This document shows positions 44,005-52,792 of a stretch of 64,000 bases of DNA, one piece after another. The stretch's first letter is position 1; every line of letters starts with the position of its first letter. A model generated the notes under the pieces. The model was not told the DNA's origin, did not search any database, and saw only the letters and a program-made list of their open reading frames with translations. The translations under genes were made by a program, and so were the position numbers. Source of the DNA: Paenibacillus glycinis (GTDB lineage: Bacteria > Bacillota > Bacilli > Paenibacillales > Paenibacillaceae); the NCBI RefSeq assembly GCF_009909185.1, contig NZ_JAAAMV010000004.1, positions 62,001 through 126,000 of the forward strand. Reading direction: 5' to 3'.

Positions 44005-44829
44005 TTACCCTTTCACCGCTCCCGCTACCATGCCTTTCGTGATCCGCTCGGAAAGGACGAAATACACGATCAGCACCGGCAGCGCGCCCAGCACGAGGAA
44101 TGCGCCGATTGCGCCATAGTTGACGTTGTACTGGCTCACAAAAGTATATATGCCGAACGGGAGGGTTTTCAACTTCTCGGACGAAATGAACGTCGCAGCC
44201 ATGATGTACTCGTTCCAAATCGTGATGAACGTCAGGATGACGACCGTCATGATCGGCGGAATCGAGATCGGCAGGATGATGCTGCGGAAGATCCGGTACA
44301 CGCTCGCGCCGTCGATGAACGCCGACTCCTCGATCTCTGCCGGGATGCCCCGCATGAAGCCGCTCAGGATGAAGACGGAGATCGGCGTCGCGAAGGCGAT
44401 ATACGGCAGGATCAGCGCCCAGCGCGTATTCAGGATGTGCAGGTTCTTGAAGATGACCATCAGCGGCAGAAGCGTCGCCTGCATCGGAATCATCATGCCC
44501 ATCAGGAAGATGAGCGTCACGATCGGGCCGTATCTCCATTTGAAACGGGAGATGGCATACGCCACCATGGAGCTGAACACGATGACGCATACCAGCGTGA
44601 CGACCGTGACCAATACGCTGTTGCCGAGATATTGCAGGTAGTGACCGCTCTTGTAAGCATCTTTATAGTTATGCCATTGCGGCGTCGTCGGCAGCGAGAA
44701 GAAGCTGGAGCCGAGGATCTGTTCGTTCGTCTTGAGCGAGTACAGAACCAGCCAAAACAATGGATAGATTTGCGTGATTACGAGGATCCCCAGCACCGCG
44801 TACACGATGCCTTTCGAAATTCCCTTCAT
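44005..44829 (-). CDS. Carbohydrate ABC transporter permease, MalG type
   Basis: 274 residues with six hydrophobic helices from GIVYAVLGILVITQIYPLFW. The coupling loop IEESAFIDGASVYRIFRSI is near residues 178-196. The start at 44829 opens at the first helix and has GGGAG upstream; the longer frame to 44910 would overlap the preceding permease. Third gene of the third importer operon. Confidence 0.92.
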   Translation of the reverse strand: MKGISKGIVYAVLGILVITQIYPLFWLVLYSLKTNEQILGSSFFSLPTTPQWHNYKDAYKSGHYLQYLGNSVLVTVVTLVCVIVFSSMVAYAISRFKWRYGPIVTLIFLMGMMIPMQATLLPLMVIFKNLHILNTRWALILPYIAFATPISVFILSGFMRGIPAEIEESAFIDGASVYRIFRSIILPISIPPIMTVVILTFITIWNEYIMAATFISSEKLKTLPFGIYTFVSQYNVNYGAIGAFLVLGALPVLIVYFVLSERITKGMVAGAVKG

Positions 44830-44846
44830 GGTTGCCGTTCTCCCTT

Positions 44847-45737
44847 CTAGCTGTACTTCGCTTCGACTTTTTTGAACACGGAATTGATGACGACCGTGAA
44901 TACCAGACACACGAACACGAGGAACGTCGCCAGCGCGCTGCCGTAGCCGTATTTAAGCGACAGGAAGGAGCTGTTGTACATGTGTGTGGAGATCGTATCC
45001 GTTGCGTGCGCAGGTCCGCCGCCGGTCATGACCCAGACCAGGTCGAACTGCTGCAAAGAGCCGATGAACGCCAGTACGATAGAAATCTTGAAGATCGGAA
45101 CCGCCATCGGATAAGTGATATACCAGTCGGACTTGAAGCCTTCCGCGCCGTCGATCTTGGCGGCTTCGTACACTTCCTGCGGAATGTTCTGCACGCCCGT
45201 GAATTGAATGAGCAGGTGATAGCCGAAATATTGCCAGAGCGATACGAAATACAGGCAGTACATCGCGATTTTCGGCTCCGTGAGCCAGCTGCGCGTCCAG
45301 CTTTCGAGTCCTAGCGAGTTCAGGATGCCGTTCAGCATGCCGCCCATGTCAGCCGGGTTGTAGATCGTTTTCCACAGTTGGCCGATGATGACGGTCGAGA
45401 GAATGACAGGTACGAAATAAATCGAAACGAGCGTGTTCGCTTTCTTCACGTAGCGGTTCATCAGCGCCGCCACGAACAAACAAATCGGAATCTCGAGCAT
45501 GGAGAAGACGGCATACATCAAGGTGTGACGGACAGCCGGCCAGAAATTCGCGTCGTGGGCGAACATCGTTTTAAAGTTGTCCAACCCGATGAATTTCGCC
45601 TTGTTGATGCTGTCCCAATCCAGCAAGCTGTCGTAGATGGATACGATGATCGGAACGAACACGAGACCGATGTAGATGATTAGACACGGCAGGACGAATA
45701 CGGCGATTGTACGGGCCGGGACTTTTAAAACATTCAC
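44847..45737 (-). CDS. Carbohydrate ABC transporter permease, MalF type
   Basis: 296 residues; helix 1 at IAVFVLPCLIIYIGLVFVP and coupling loop YEAAKIDGAEGFKSDWYIT. I choose the GTG at 45737: AGGAGG lies eight bases before it, whereas the ATG at 45758 lies upstream of that AGGAGG and has no site of its own. Second gene of the operon, between the binding protein and MalG-type permease genes. Confidence 0.9.
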   Translation of the reverse strand: MNVLKVPARTIAVFVLPCLIIYIGLVFVPIIVSIYDSLLDWDSINKAKFIGLDNFKTMFAHDANFWPAVRHTLMYAVFSMLEIPICLFVAALMNRYVKKANTLVSIYFVPVILSTVIIGQLWKTIYNPADMGGMLNGILNSLGLESWTRSWLTEPKIAMYCLYFVSLWQYFGYHLLIQFTGVQNIPQEVYEAAKIDGAEGFKSDWYITYPMAVPIFKISIVLAFIGSLQQFDLVWVMTGGGPAHATDTISTHMYNSSFLSLKYGYGSALATFLVFVCLVFTVVINSVFKKVEAKYS

Positions 45738-45884
45738 TGGGGTTGCCTCCTGATTCATAGCGGAATTGCGAAGTTTCGTCTGCCTGATTGCGATTCGGCA
45801 AGCTTGCTTCGTAGAAAGCCGGGCGGGGCGGAGACGCCGGAGCGACGCCGCCCCTCACCAAGGCTCATGGATGGAACGCGATGC

Positions 45885-47249
45885 TTATTTGTTCGAGTCG
45901 AATGCCGATTGGTGCTCGGCCGCCACGGCTGCCGGATCGACCTTTTGCACGAACATGTTTTGGATGCTGCTCAAGTGAGCCTGCGCGATAGCCGGTTTCA
46001 TCGTGTTGTCGAACGCGAGGTCGCCGCCTTTGACGTTTTGGAACAGGGCCAGCACGTCTTGGGCCAGCTGCGAGTAGCCCGCCGCTTTGAAGTCCCCGGT
46101 GATGATTTGGCCGCTGCCGACCGCGTTTTTCAGCTCGAATTGTTTCTTCGGCATTTCCGTCATGAAGTAGTTCAGGAAATCCTTCGTTTCTTGCAGATGC
46201 TTGCTGTTGGCCGATACCGCGAACGCGGAGCCCGGCGCGAGCATGAATTGGTCCGGATCGCCTTTGCCATTGACCGTCGGGAATTTGAAGACGCCGACTT
46301 TAGGACCGACCGTCGAGGAGTCGATGGCGCCGGTTTCCCACGTACCCATGATCATCATGGCCGCTTTGCCGGTTTTGAAGAGGTTGCCGCCCGTGTTGTA
46401 GTCGATGGACGTTGCGCCTTCTTCGAAGGCTTTGGCTTGGATCAGGTCTTGCATGGCGGACACGGCGTCCGTGAATGCAGGGTCTTTGAACGTTTTCTTG
46501 CCGTCGAGCACGTCTTGCAGGAAGCCCGGGCCGCCGTTCGTGCGGAGCAGGATGTTCATGAACAAGAACGAGCCCGTCCAGGAATCCTTCTCGCCGATCG
46601 CGATCGGGGTCATGCCCTTGGCTTTGATTTTCTTCACGTCGTCCAAGAACTCTTCGTACGTCGTAGGCGTTGCCGTGATGCCGGCTTGCGCGAACATGTC
46701 TTTGTTGTAGTACACGACTTCGATGTTGTTGCCGTCAGGCAGCGCATAGATGTTGTTGTCGAAGCTGTAGTAGTCGAGCAGGCCTTTTTGGAACGTGTCT
46801 TTCAGACCGTTCTGGTCCAGCATGTCGTTCAGCGGCGCGAACAGCTTCGCGTCCACGAACGGCTTCATTTGCGCGGCCGGGTTCACGATCGTGATGTCCG
46901 GCACTTCTTTGGAGGCCGCTTGCGTTTTCAGCTTCAGCTTTTGTTGGTCCGTATTGAGCGAGTCGAGCTCGATTTTCACGTTCGGGTGATCCTTTTGATA
47001 CTGGTCCACGATGGAATGAAGCATTTTGTAGGAAGGCGTCGCCGGATCCGGATAAATGTTTTGGAACGTGATCGTCACGTTCTTGTCGCCGCCCGCCGCC
47101 GCGTTGCCGCCTGCGTTCGTGCCCGTGTTGCCCGTGTTCGCATTGTCGGACGTATTATTGGCATTATTGCTGCCGCAAGCCGTCGCGCCCATGAGCAGCG
47201 CTGCCGCGGTCAGTGCAAATGCGGCTGTTTTCGTAGATTTTTTAACCAT
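45885..47249 (-). CDS. Extracellular sugar-binding lipoprotein (family 1)
   Basis: 454 residues. The signal peptide (MVKKSTKTAAFALTAAALLM) ends in the lipobox GATAC; an Asn/Thr/Gly-rich linker of about 30 residues follows, then the binding domain from about VTITFQNIYPDPATPSYKML. The ATG is preceded by AAGGGGG. First gene of the importer block that also contains the kinase/regulator pair. Confidence 0.93.
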   Translation of the reverse strand: MVKKSTKTAAFALTAAALLMGATACGSNNANNTSDNANTGNTGTNAGGNAAAGGDKNVTITFQNIYPDPATPSYKMLHSIVDQYQKDHPNVKIELDSLNTDQQKLKLKTQAASKEVPDITIVNPAAQMKPFVDAKLFAPLNDMLDQNGLKDTFQKGLLDYYSFDNNIYALPDGNNIEVVYYNKDMFAQAGITATPTTYEEFLDDVKKIKAKGMTPIAIGEKDSWTGSFLFMNILLRTNGGPGFLQDVLDGKKTFKDPAFTDAVSAMQDLIQAKAFEEGATSIDYNTGGNLFKTGKAAMMIMGTWETGAIDSSTVGPKVGVFKFPTVNGKGDPDQFMLAPGSAFAVSANSKHLQETKDFLNYFMTEMPKKQFELKNAVGSGQIITGDFKAAGYSQLAQDVLALFQNVKGGDLAFDNTMKPAIAQAHLSSIQNMFVQKVDPAAVAAEHQSAFDSNK

Positions 47250-47278
47250 CTTTGAATCCCCCTTGGGTTAATATACGC

Positions 47279-47306
47279 TTATTATCATGTACCAACCCCT
47301 TTTCAA
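47279..47306 (-). promoter_or_regulatory. Probable promoter of the third importer operon
   Basis: Minus strand TTGAAA (47306-47301), 16-base spacer, TAATAA (47284-47279), 30 bases upstream of the binding protein start. Confidence 0.5.
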
Positions 47307-47515
47307 CAATGCGCGAAATCAAGGACTGAGGTTTGCTTTTTTAAGGTGATGGCCGCCAAAATATGAAGTTTGTCCCCTCGGCATGCTATGATTAGGCAAT
47401 GGTGGAACGATTGGCCTTCGGCCGGGCGGGGTGCCGATAACGCGGCTGGATCAAGCGATTCGGCGCCCGTTAAGGTCGCAACGGTCAGAACGAAACAAGC
47501 GAAGGAGAATAGGGA

Positions 47516-48154
47516 ATGACGGAAGACATCCGCAACATTTACTGCGTCGGGCGCAATTACGCGCTGCACGCGAAGGAGCTTGGCAACGACGTGCCGGAGG
47601 AGCCGATGATCTTCTCGAAGCCGACGCACGCGCTGCACCCGGCGAGCGGCAAGCTTGCCTTGCCCGGCGATATCGGGGAAATTCATTACGAGCTGGAGCT
47701 TGTCGTCCGCATCGGGACGGGCTACAAACCGGGCATGACCGTAAACGAGCTGGTCGACGGCGTGGCGCTCGGCATCGACCTGACCGCGCGCGACGTGCAA
47801 TCGCAGCTGAAAGAAAAGCGCCATCCGTGGCTGCTCGCCAAAGGCTTCATCGGCTCGGCCGTGCTCGGTCCGTTCCGGCCGTTCGAAGGCGAGGAAGCAT
47901 TCGGGGCGTTAACCTTCAGCCTCGTTAAGAACGAAGCGATCGCGCAAAGCGGTTCGCCGCGGGACATGATCTTCTCCCTGCAGCGGTTGATCGACTTCAT
48001 CGGCACGCGCATGGGACTCGGCGCCGGCGACGTGATCTACACCGGCACGCCCGCGGGCGTCGGTCCGCTGACGGACGGCGACACGCTGGAGATGAAGCTG
48101 GCGGCCGGCGGCAAGGAAGAAACGTTCGGCCCGCTGTACGTGGATCTCATCTAA
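47516..48154 (+). CDS. Fumarylacetoacetate hydrolase-family protein
   Basis: 212-residue metal-dependent hydrolase/isomerase fold. N-terminal [18 protein letters not shown] and KPTHALHP; metal-site region [12 protein letters not shown] (E-x-E), [14 protein letters not shown], and C-terminal [15 protein letters not shown]. Members cleave or decarboxylate acylpyruvate-type compounds or oxaloacetate; the specific reaction is not predictable. The ATG has AAGGAG upstream. Single gene with terminator. Confidence 0.92.
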   Translation: MTEDIRNIYCVGRNYALHAKELGNDVPEEPMIFSKPTHALHPASGKLALPGDIGEIHYELELVVRIGTGYKPGMTVNELVDGVALGIDLTARDVQSQLKEKRHPWLLAKGFIGSAVLGPFRPFEGEEAFGALTFSLVKNEAIAQSGSPRDMIFSLQRLIDFIGTRMGLGAGDVIYTGTPAGVGPLTDGDTLEMKLAAGGKEETFGPLYVDLI

Positions 48155-48174
48155 GCGGATAAGGTCCATAATCG

Positions 48175-48222
48175 AAAGGGGCAATCCCTCCGGCGATGAC
48201 TCGCGGTGGATTGCCCCTTTTT
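48175..48222 (+). terminator. Intrinsic terminator of the FAH gene
   Basis: AAAGGGGCAATCC (48175-48187) pairs with GGATTGCCCCTTT (48208-48220), followed by TT. Confidence 0.85.
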
Positions 48223-48373
48223 GCGCAGCGGTTTGCTTGTTTGGTCACGCGGAACGGCTTCGTCCGGCTAATGCGCGGGAAGAGGGATCTGCCGCTATCC
48301 TGTTCCCTGCGCCTGAATCTGCTTCGCTTGGTCCACCTACATGGTACGTTATTTCCCTCGCTCCTGACCGGCG

Positions 48374-48877
48374 CTACTCGTACATGCTTAGCGACGTGAG
48401 ACTGATCGCCTTCACGATGCCGTCCTTCAGCTCGAACTCCAGCGCGAGGCGCTTGGTCTTGTCGATATAGCCGATGGTCGCCGAAGGTCCTTCGCCGCCC
48501 CGCTCGTAGTAGCCTTCTCCGTATCCCTTTACCACGTCCGCCTTGACCGCTCCCAGCTTCAGGCCTTTGGCCGTCGCGGACTTGGGACCGAGGGAGTAGC
48601 CGACGACCGTATTGTCCACCGACGTGTACTGATACTCCTCGTACATGAACAGAAAGCTGCGCCCGCCGTCATTAAGCGTCCGGATCGGCTTGCCCAGCTG
48701 CTTCACGAGCTCCTCCTCGCCGATGCCGAGCGCGACTTGGCCGTGCTCGGCGCTCAGGTCCGTGGAGTCGACCTTGTCCGCGTACGTCAGCGGCGTCTCG
48801 CTTTTGCCGCAGCCTGCCAGCAAGCAGGCGAATACGACCGCGCACGCGAGCGCCAGCATTGTTTTTCTTAACCGCAT
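48374..48877 (-). CDS. Hypothetical lipoprotein
   Basis: 167 residues. Signal peptide MRLRKTMLALACAVVFACLL with lipobox LLAGC; the mature part contains ALGIGEEELVKQLGKPIRTL and YTSVDNTVVGYSLGP, suggesting a small beta-rich SmpA/OmlA-like repeat fold (weak). The start at 48877 has AAAGGGG upstream and leads directly into the signal peptide. Function unknown. Confidence 0.7.
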   Translation of the reverse strand: MRLRKTMLALACAVVFACLLAGCGKSETPLTYADKVDSTDLSAEHGQVALGIGEEELVKQLGKPIRTLNDGGRSFLFMYEEYQYTSVDNTVVGYSLGPKSATAKGLKLGAVKADVVKGYGEGYYERGGEGPSATIGYIDKTKRLALEFELKDGIVKAISLTSLSMYE

Positions 48878-48956
48878 ACCCCTTTGCTCCTTTACCCTGC
48901 CATCCTCGCCTATTCCCTTCGCCCCGGCAATCGGCGAATCCTGCACCCGAGGCAAG

Positions 48957-48991
48957 CAAAAAGGCACGAACTTGTTACGGTTCGCGCCTTT
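48957..48991 (-). terminator. Intrinsic terminator of the 54-residue protein gene
   Basis: Minus strand AAAGGCGCGAAC, eight-base loop, GTTCGTGCCTTT, then further T residues (one mismatch). Confidence 0.75.
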
Positions 48992-49011
48992 CCTTCGCTT
49001 GCTATCCTGGG

Positions 49012-49176
49012 TTATTGCTCCCGCTCCCCGTTCGAACGCGCGCCTTGCGCCGCATCCGCGGAAGCCTGGTAGGCGACGACGACGATCTCCGCCGAGGTCC
49101 GCTCGCGCAGCTCGTGCTCGAATTGCTGCAGCTGCGCCAGGGCCATGCGATCCAGTTGGGCCGGCTTGAACTCCAT
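49012..49176 (-). CDS. Small conserved-looking protein (54 residues)
   Basis: Begins MEFKPAQLDRMALAQLQQFE and continues HELRERTSAEIVVVAYQAS. An excellent AGGAGG site with eight bases before the ATG and a terminator just after the stop support it as a real gene despite its size. The helical N-terminus and a short strand (EIVVVAYQ) suggest a folded small protein. No function known. Confidence 0.7.
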   Translation of the reverse strand: MEFKPAQLDRMALAQLQQFEHELRERTSAEIVVVAYQASADAAQGARSNGEREQ

Positions 49177-49268
49177 CCGCGTTTCCTCCTCGCGTGCGAT
49201 TGATCCTGCTACGCCTCAGTGTTGACGGGAGGAAGACGGCTTATTCAGCGCGGCCGCACGGATGCCGT

Positions 49269-49976
49269 TCAAGGCAGATCGATCAGCATGAATTGCGCGC
49301 CCCGCGATGAATGGACGTCCAGCTTCGACAGGTCCGTGATCCGGGCGGAATCGCTTTTGCCGAGGGTATGCTCGCCGTTCAGCGTCACTTCGCCGCTCAT
49401 GACGAAGAAGAAGATTTTACGGGCCGCGTCCCCTTCGAACGAGACCGTGGCGCCTGCCTCCGGCTGCGACAAGTAAATCGTCATGTCCTGGTGGATGCTT
49501 ACGACCGCTTCGCCCTGGATCGATTGCGAGACGATCGGAACGAGCGCGTTCTTCATCCCCTCGCGGTCGTACGTCTTCTGCTCGTAAGACGGCGTAAGCC
49601 CCTTCCGTTCCGGAAGAAACCACATCTGCAGCAGGTTGGCGACCTCCGTCTCGGACGAATTCACTTCCGAATGCAAGATGCCCGAGCCCGCCGACATCCG
49701 CTGCACCTCGCCGGGACGGATCACGCCGGATCCGCCCGAGTTGTCCTCGTGCTTCACTTCCCCGCTCAAGACGACCGTGACGATCTCCATATCGCGATGC
49801 GGATGCGTGCCGAAGCCGCGGGACGGTTGGATGAAATCCTCGTTGAACACGCGCAGCGGACCGAAATTCACGTTGTCCGGATCGTAATAGTCCGCGAACG
49901 AGAAACTAAAATTATATTGGAGCCAGCCGTGGTCGCCGGAAACGCGGGAAGCCGCCGGATATACCTTGATCATCAT
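49269..49976 (-). CDS. Pirin-family protein (YhhW-like, possible quercetin dioxygenase)
   Basis: 235-residue bicupin. The metal-binding motif of the first cupin is FGTHPHRDMEIVTVVLSGEV (His-rich, near residues 55-75), with SAGSGILHSEVNSS supplying a further His and Glu. YhhW has quercetin 2,3-dioxygenase activity; physiological role often redox- or stress-related. The start has AAGGAG upstream. Divergent from the gene at 50084, with a shared inverted repeat between them. Confidence 0.92.
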   Translation of the reverse strand: MMIKVYPAASRVSGDHGWLQYNFSFSFADYYDPDNVNFGPLRVFNEDFIQPSRGFGTHPHRDMEIVTVVLSGEVKHEDNSGGSGVIRPGEVQRMSAGSGILHSEVNSSETEVANLLQMWFLPERKGLTPSYEQKTYDREGMKNALVPIVSQSIQGEAVVSIHQDMTIYLSQPEAGATVSFEGDAARKIFFFVMSGEVTLNGEHTLGKSDSARITDLSKLDVHSSRGAQFMLIDLP

Positions 49977-50024
49977 GAAACACTCCTTAAGATAGCCAGA
50001 ATTTTACGAACGAAACGCTCATTA

Positions 50025-50041
50025 ACTTACTTTATGTAAGT
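50025..50041. promoter_or_regulatory. Inverted repeat in the divergent pirin/50084 promoter region
   Basis: ACTTAC-TTTAT-GTAAGT, 6-bp perfect arms around a 5-base AT spacer, resembles binding sites of MarR/HxlR-type redox regulators that often control pirin genes. No such regulator gene is adjacent. Confidence 0.45.
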
Positions 50042-50083
50042 ATCATATTGTGCTATAGTTAAGTTGTCAAGGAGGGGTAGAAT

Positions 50084-50392
50084 ATGGACCATCTATACAT
50101 CCGCCATACCGTCGGCGGCAGGCTGTTCCTGGATTCCAAGAAGCACGAGACGCCGTTCGTCATCGAACCGGCGGCAGGCCGCGAAGGCTGGAAAATCAGC
50201 ATCGACGTGCTTGACGCGGCCGTCGCCGAAGCCGTCTGCGGCCATCGCGACGAGCTGAACATCTTCTTCGTGCCCGAAGGCGCCACGGACCGCAAAACCT
50301 GGTACTTCTCCACGCACGGGGAAGTCGAGCACGACCCGGCCGCCCGCAAGCTCGTCATCTGGGCGGACGGCCGCATCGATTACAACGTCTGA
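50084..50392 (+). CDS. Hypothetical small protein
   Basis: 102 residues, no signal or membrane segment. Begins MDHLYIRHTVGGRLFLDSKK and has an aromatic beta-rich C-terminus (KTWYFSTHGEVEHDPAARKL, then VIWADGRIDYNV). The ATG has GGAGGGG upstream. Family not recognised. It shares a divergent control region with the pirin gene. Confidence 0.7.
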   Translation: MDHLYIRHTVGGRLFLDSKKHETPFVIEPAAGREGWKISIDVLDAAVAEAVCGHRDELNIFFVPEGATDRKTWYFSTHGEVEHDPAARKLVIWADGRIDYNV

Positions 50393-50569
50393 CTCGGGCG
50401 GCAAGTCCGGATGCCCGGCGCCTCTCGCATTCTCGCGCGCGAGGCGCCGATCGGCACCGTCATCCGGTATCGGGCGAATCCGCGCCTTGCCATACGCACG
50501 CGCCATGCTTGGCGCGGCACCGGTTGCAGCAGCCCGAGCCTTAAGCGCTCTTCGCGCCAAACGAGTCCG

Positions 50570-50806
50570 TTAAATCCACGCCCAGAAAAAGCCGTCCCGT
50601 TCCCAAGCCGCGCGTCCGCCGTGCAGCTTTTTGAATCTTTTCTTCACTTCTTTATCGATCGAGACGTTGCCGTTCTCGTTGACATAAACGAACGACTCCC
50701 CGTAATGCGCCTGAATATGCGCCACCGCCTGATCCTGATATAGCTTTCCCGCCGATTTCAGCTCCTCCAGCATCCATGCCGCGATTTCGTCCGCCGTATG
50801 TTCCAT
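50570..50806 (-). CDS. Small conserved protein (DUF6953-like)
   Basis: 78 residues beginning MEHTADEIAAWMLEELKSAG and ending in an aromatic WERDGFFWAWI. This pattern is found in small Firmicute proteins usually labelled DUF6953; the label is from memory. The ATG at 50806 has GGAGG at suitable spacing, while an in-frame GTG at 50818 overlaps that site. Confidence 0.7.
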   Translation of the reverse strand: MEHTADEIAAWMLEELKSAGKLYQDQAVAHIQAHYGESFVYVNENGNVSIDKEVKKRFKKLHGGRAAWERDGFFWAWI

Positions 50807-50939
50807 GTTTGTTCCCACCTCCGTCGCCTGTCCTTCATTTTACCAAAAATTGTTGCCACTTTCGCCTTCCGCCCGCGTATCATCATTCTAGGCGCGCCTT
50901 AGAGCGGCGCGGCTTGGCTCATACATGGGAGGGGTATCG

Positions 50940-51890
50940 ATGCACGTCGTGGAACCGAGTGTAAGGAAACCAAGAATTCCTCTGAAAACGCTTATCTGGA
51001 CCGCCGTCCTCGTCGTCGCCGGGCTGATCGTCGTGTTCAATTCCTACGCGACCGTCCAGTACGGCAACGTCGGCCTGTACAAAACGTTCGGCAAGCTCAA
51101 CGACAATACCTTGTTGCCCGGCATTCATCTCAAAATTCCGTTCGTGCAGACGATTATCCAGGTGAACGTGCAGGTAACCAAAGCGGAGACCGACACGTCC
51201 GCTTCGTCCAAGGATCTGCAGCCGGTCTCGACGCATGTGGCCGTCAATTATTCCGTCGACAAGACGTCCGCCTACAAGCTGATGAACAATATCGGCGGCG
51301 CCTTCGACAGCGTGATCGTCAACCCGGCGATCCAAGAGATCGTCAAGGAGGTCACGGCCCGTTATCCGGCCGAAGACCTGATCGCCAAGCGGGACATCGT
51401 CGCGGGCGAGATACGCGAAGCCCTCACGCAGCGGCTGGCCCGGTACGATCTCGTCGTGAACGACATTAATATCGTCAATTTCAAATTCTCCGATGCGTTC
51501 AACCAGTCCATCGAAGCGAAGCAGGTCGCGCAGCAGCAGGCGCTCAAGGCCGAGAACGACCTCAAGCGCGTGCAGATCGAAGCGCAGCAGAAGGTCGCCC
51601 AGGCGCAGGCGGACGCGGAATCGCTCAAGCTGAAGAAGCAGGAGGTCACGCCGGACTTGATTCAGCTGAAGCAGCTGGAGGTGCAGGAGCAGGCCGTGGA
51701 GAAATGGGACGGCAAGCTGCCGAGCGTCACGGGCGGCGCGACGCCGTTCATCGACCTGGGCACGCTGAGCTCCGGCACCGCCGCAACCCCGCGCGCCGAT
51801 GCCGATGCCGAGGCAACCCCGGACGCCGAGACCGCCGGCGGTTCGGGCGACGCGAATGCAACCGCCTCTTCCGAAGACGGCCGGCCCTGA
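50940..51890 (+). CDS. Prohibitin/SPFH-family membrane protein
   Basis: 316 residues: short cytoplasmic N-terminus, one membrane helix (about residues 16-36, LIWTAVLVVAGLIVVF), SPFH domain (YGNVGLYKTFGKLNDNTLLP to about residue 180), then a charged helical region (AKQVAQQQALKAENDLKRVQ) and an Ala/Asp/Glu/Thr-rich tail. SPFH proteins scaffold membrane microdomains and proteases. The ATG at 50940 follows GGGAGGGG; the ATG at 50925 lies inside that site. Confidence 0.9.
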   Translation: MHVVEPSVRKPRIPLKTLIWTAVLVVAGLIVVFNSYATVQYGNVGLYKTFGKLNDNTLLPGIHLKIPFVQTIIQVNVQVTKAETDTSASSKDLQPVSTHVAVNYSVDKTSAYKLMNNIGGAFDSVIVNPAIQEIVKEVTARYPAEDLIAKRDIVAGEIREALTQRLARYDLVVNDINIVNFKFSDAFNQSIEAKQVAQQQALKAENDLKRVQIEAQQKVAQAQADAESLKLKKQEVTPDLIQLKQLEVQEQAVEKWDGKLPSVTGGATPFIDLGTLSSGTAATPRADADAEATPDAETAGGSGDANATASSEDGRP

Positions 51891-52137
51891 TATAAAACGA
51901 TCAGGCAGCTGGCCCCGAGAAGGCGCCCGCTGCCTATTGCCTGTCGCGGCCGTCGTCCGCGGTCGGAAGCTCCGTCGCAGAGCCTCTCCGATCCCGGATC
52001 GCCCTCGACAACTGCCGAGCCTTCGCGCAAAACCACTTTGTTTAGCGAATGGGCACTACCTTTGTCGCCCTTGCAGGGAGGCGGACGCGGCGTCTCGAAT
52101 ACCCTTTATCAATCCAACGAAAGCGGAGTGATAAGGA

Positions 52138-52692
52138 ATGGATCTTGTGAAGAGCAAGGACGCTGCTATTTCGCTGAACGTCAGTCAAACGACGGTTAAA
52201 CGCTGGGCCTCCCACTACCCTACTGTTTTTCGTAAAGATAAGTTCGGTCACTATACGTTCAACGATCGCGATATGGAAATGCTCGGCTACATCAAGTCCG
52301 CCATTGAAAGGGGAGAAACGATGGAGCAGATTCAGCTGCCCGCGCCCGAACAGGCGCTGCAGCCGCGGCTGCTCGACGCCTTCCTCGAGACGGCGGCAAG
52401 CTCCGCGCTGCTCGAGACAGCGGGAGACGACATGCTGACCCGCATCCTGCAGGTCGAACGCCGCCTGGACCAGAAGGCCGACGAGGTCGTCGCCGCGCAA
52501 ATCCGCCAGCACCGCGAGGAGCTGGAAGAGCTGCGCCGGATGATCGAGCAGCTTGCCTCCTCCATGGAGCACGCGCGCGAGCCGCTGCCCGCGATCGACG
52601 ACCTGCGGCCGAAAGCGGCGGATTCCAAAGCCCAAGCGGCCGCCTCGTCGCGCAAGCGCGGGTTGTTCCGCTCGATGTTCATGTGGTTCTGA
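52138..52692 (+). CDS. racA: RacA-like chromosome-anchoring protein (MerR-type HTH + coiled coil)
   Basis: 184 residues, the same length as Bacillus RacA. The N-terminal HTH (AISLNVSQTTVKRWASHYPT) is followed by FGHYTFNDRDMEMLGYI as in RacA/MerR proteins; a central coiled coil (ILQVERRLDQKADEVVAAQI, then RQHREELEELRRMIEQLA) and a basic tail ending RKRGLFRSMFMWF follow. RacA binds centromere-like sites near the origin and anchors them at the cell pole through DivIVA in sporulation. Assignment rests on architecture, so a general MerR-like protein is possible. Confidence 0.65.
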   Translation: MDLVKSKDAAISLNVSQTTVKRWASHYPTVFRKDKFGHYTFNDRDMEMLGYIKSAIERGETMEQIQLPAPEQALQPRLLDAFLETAASSALLETAGDDMLTRILQVERRLDQKADEVVAAQIRQHREELEELRRMIEQLASSMEHAREPLPAIDDLRPKAADSKAQAAASSRKRGLFRSMFMWF

Positions 52693-52734
52693 CCATGCGA
52701 CCGCCGTTCGCCGGCAAAGGAATGCCGCCCGGCC

Positions 52735-52771
52735 AAAAAGCCTTGTCCCCTTTCAGGGACAAGGCTTTTTT
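52735..52771. terminator. Bidirectional terminator between racA-like and pdaA-like genes
   Basis: A 15-bp perfect stem (AAAAAGCCTTGTCCC / GGGACAAGGCTTTTT) with a six-base loop and T runs on both strands, between convergent genes. Confidence 0.95.
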
Positions 52772-52792
52772 CCTTTCCTGTTCTTCGCTGCC

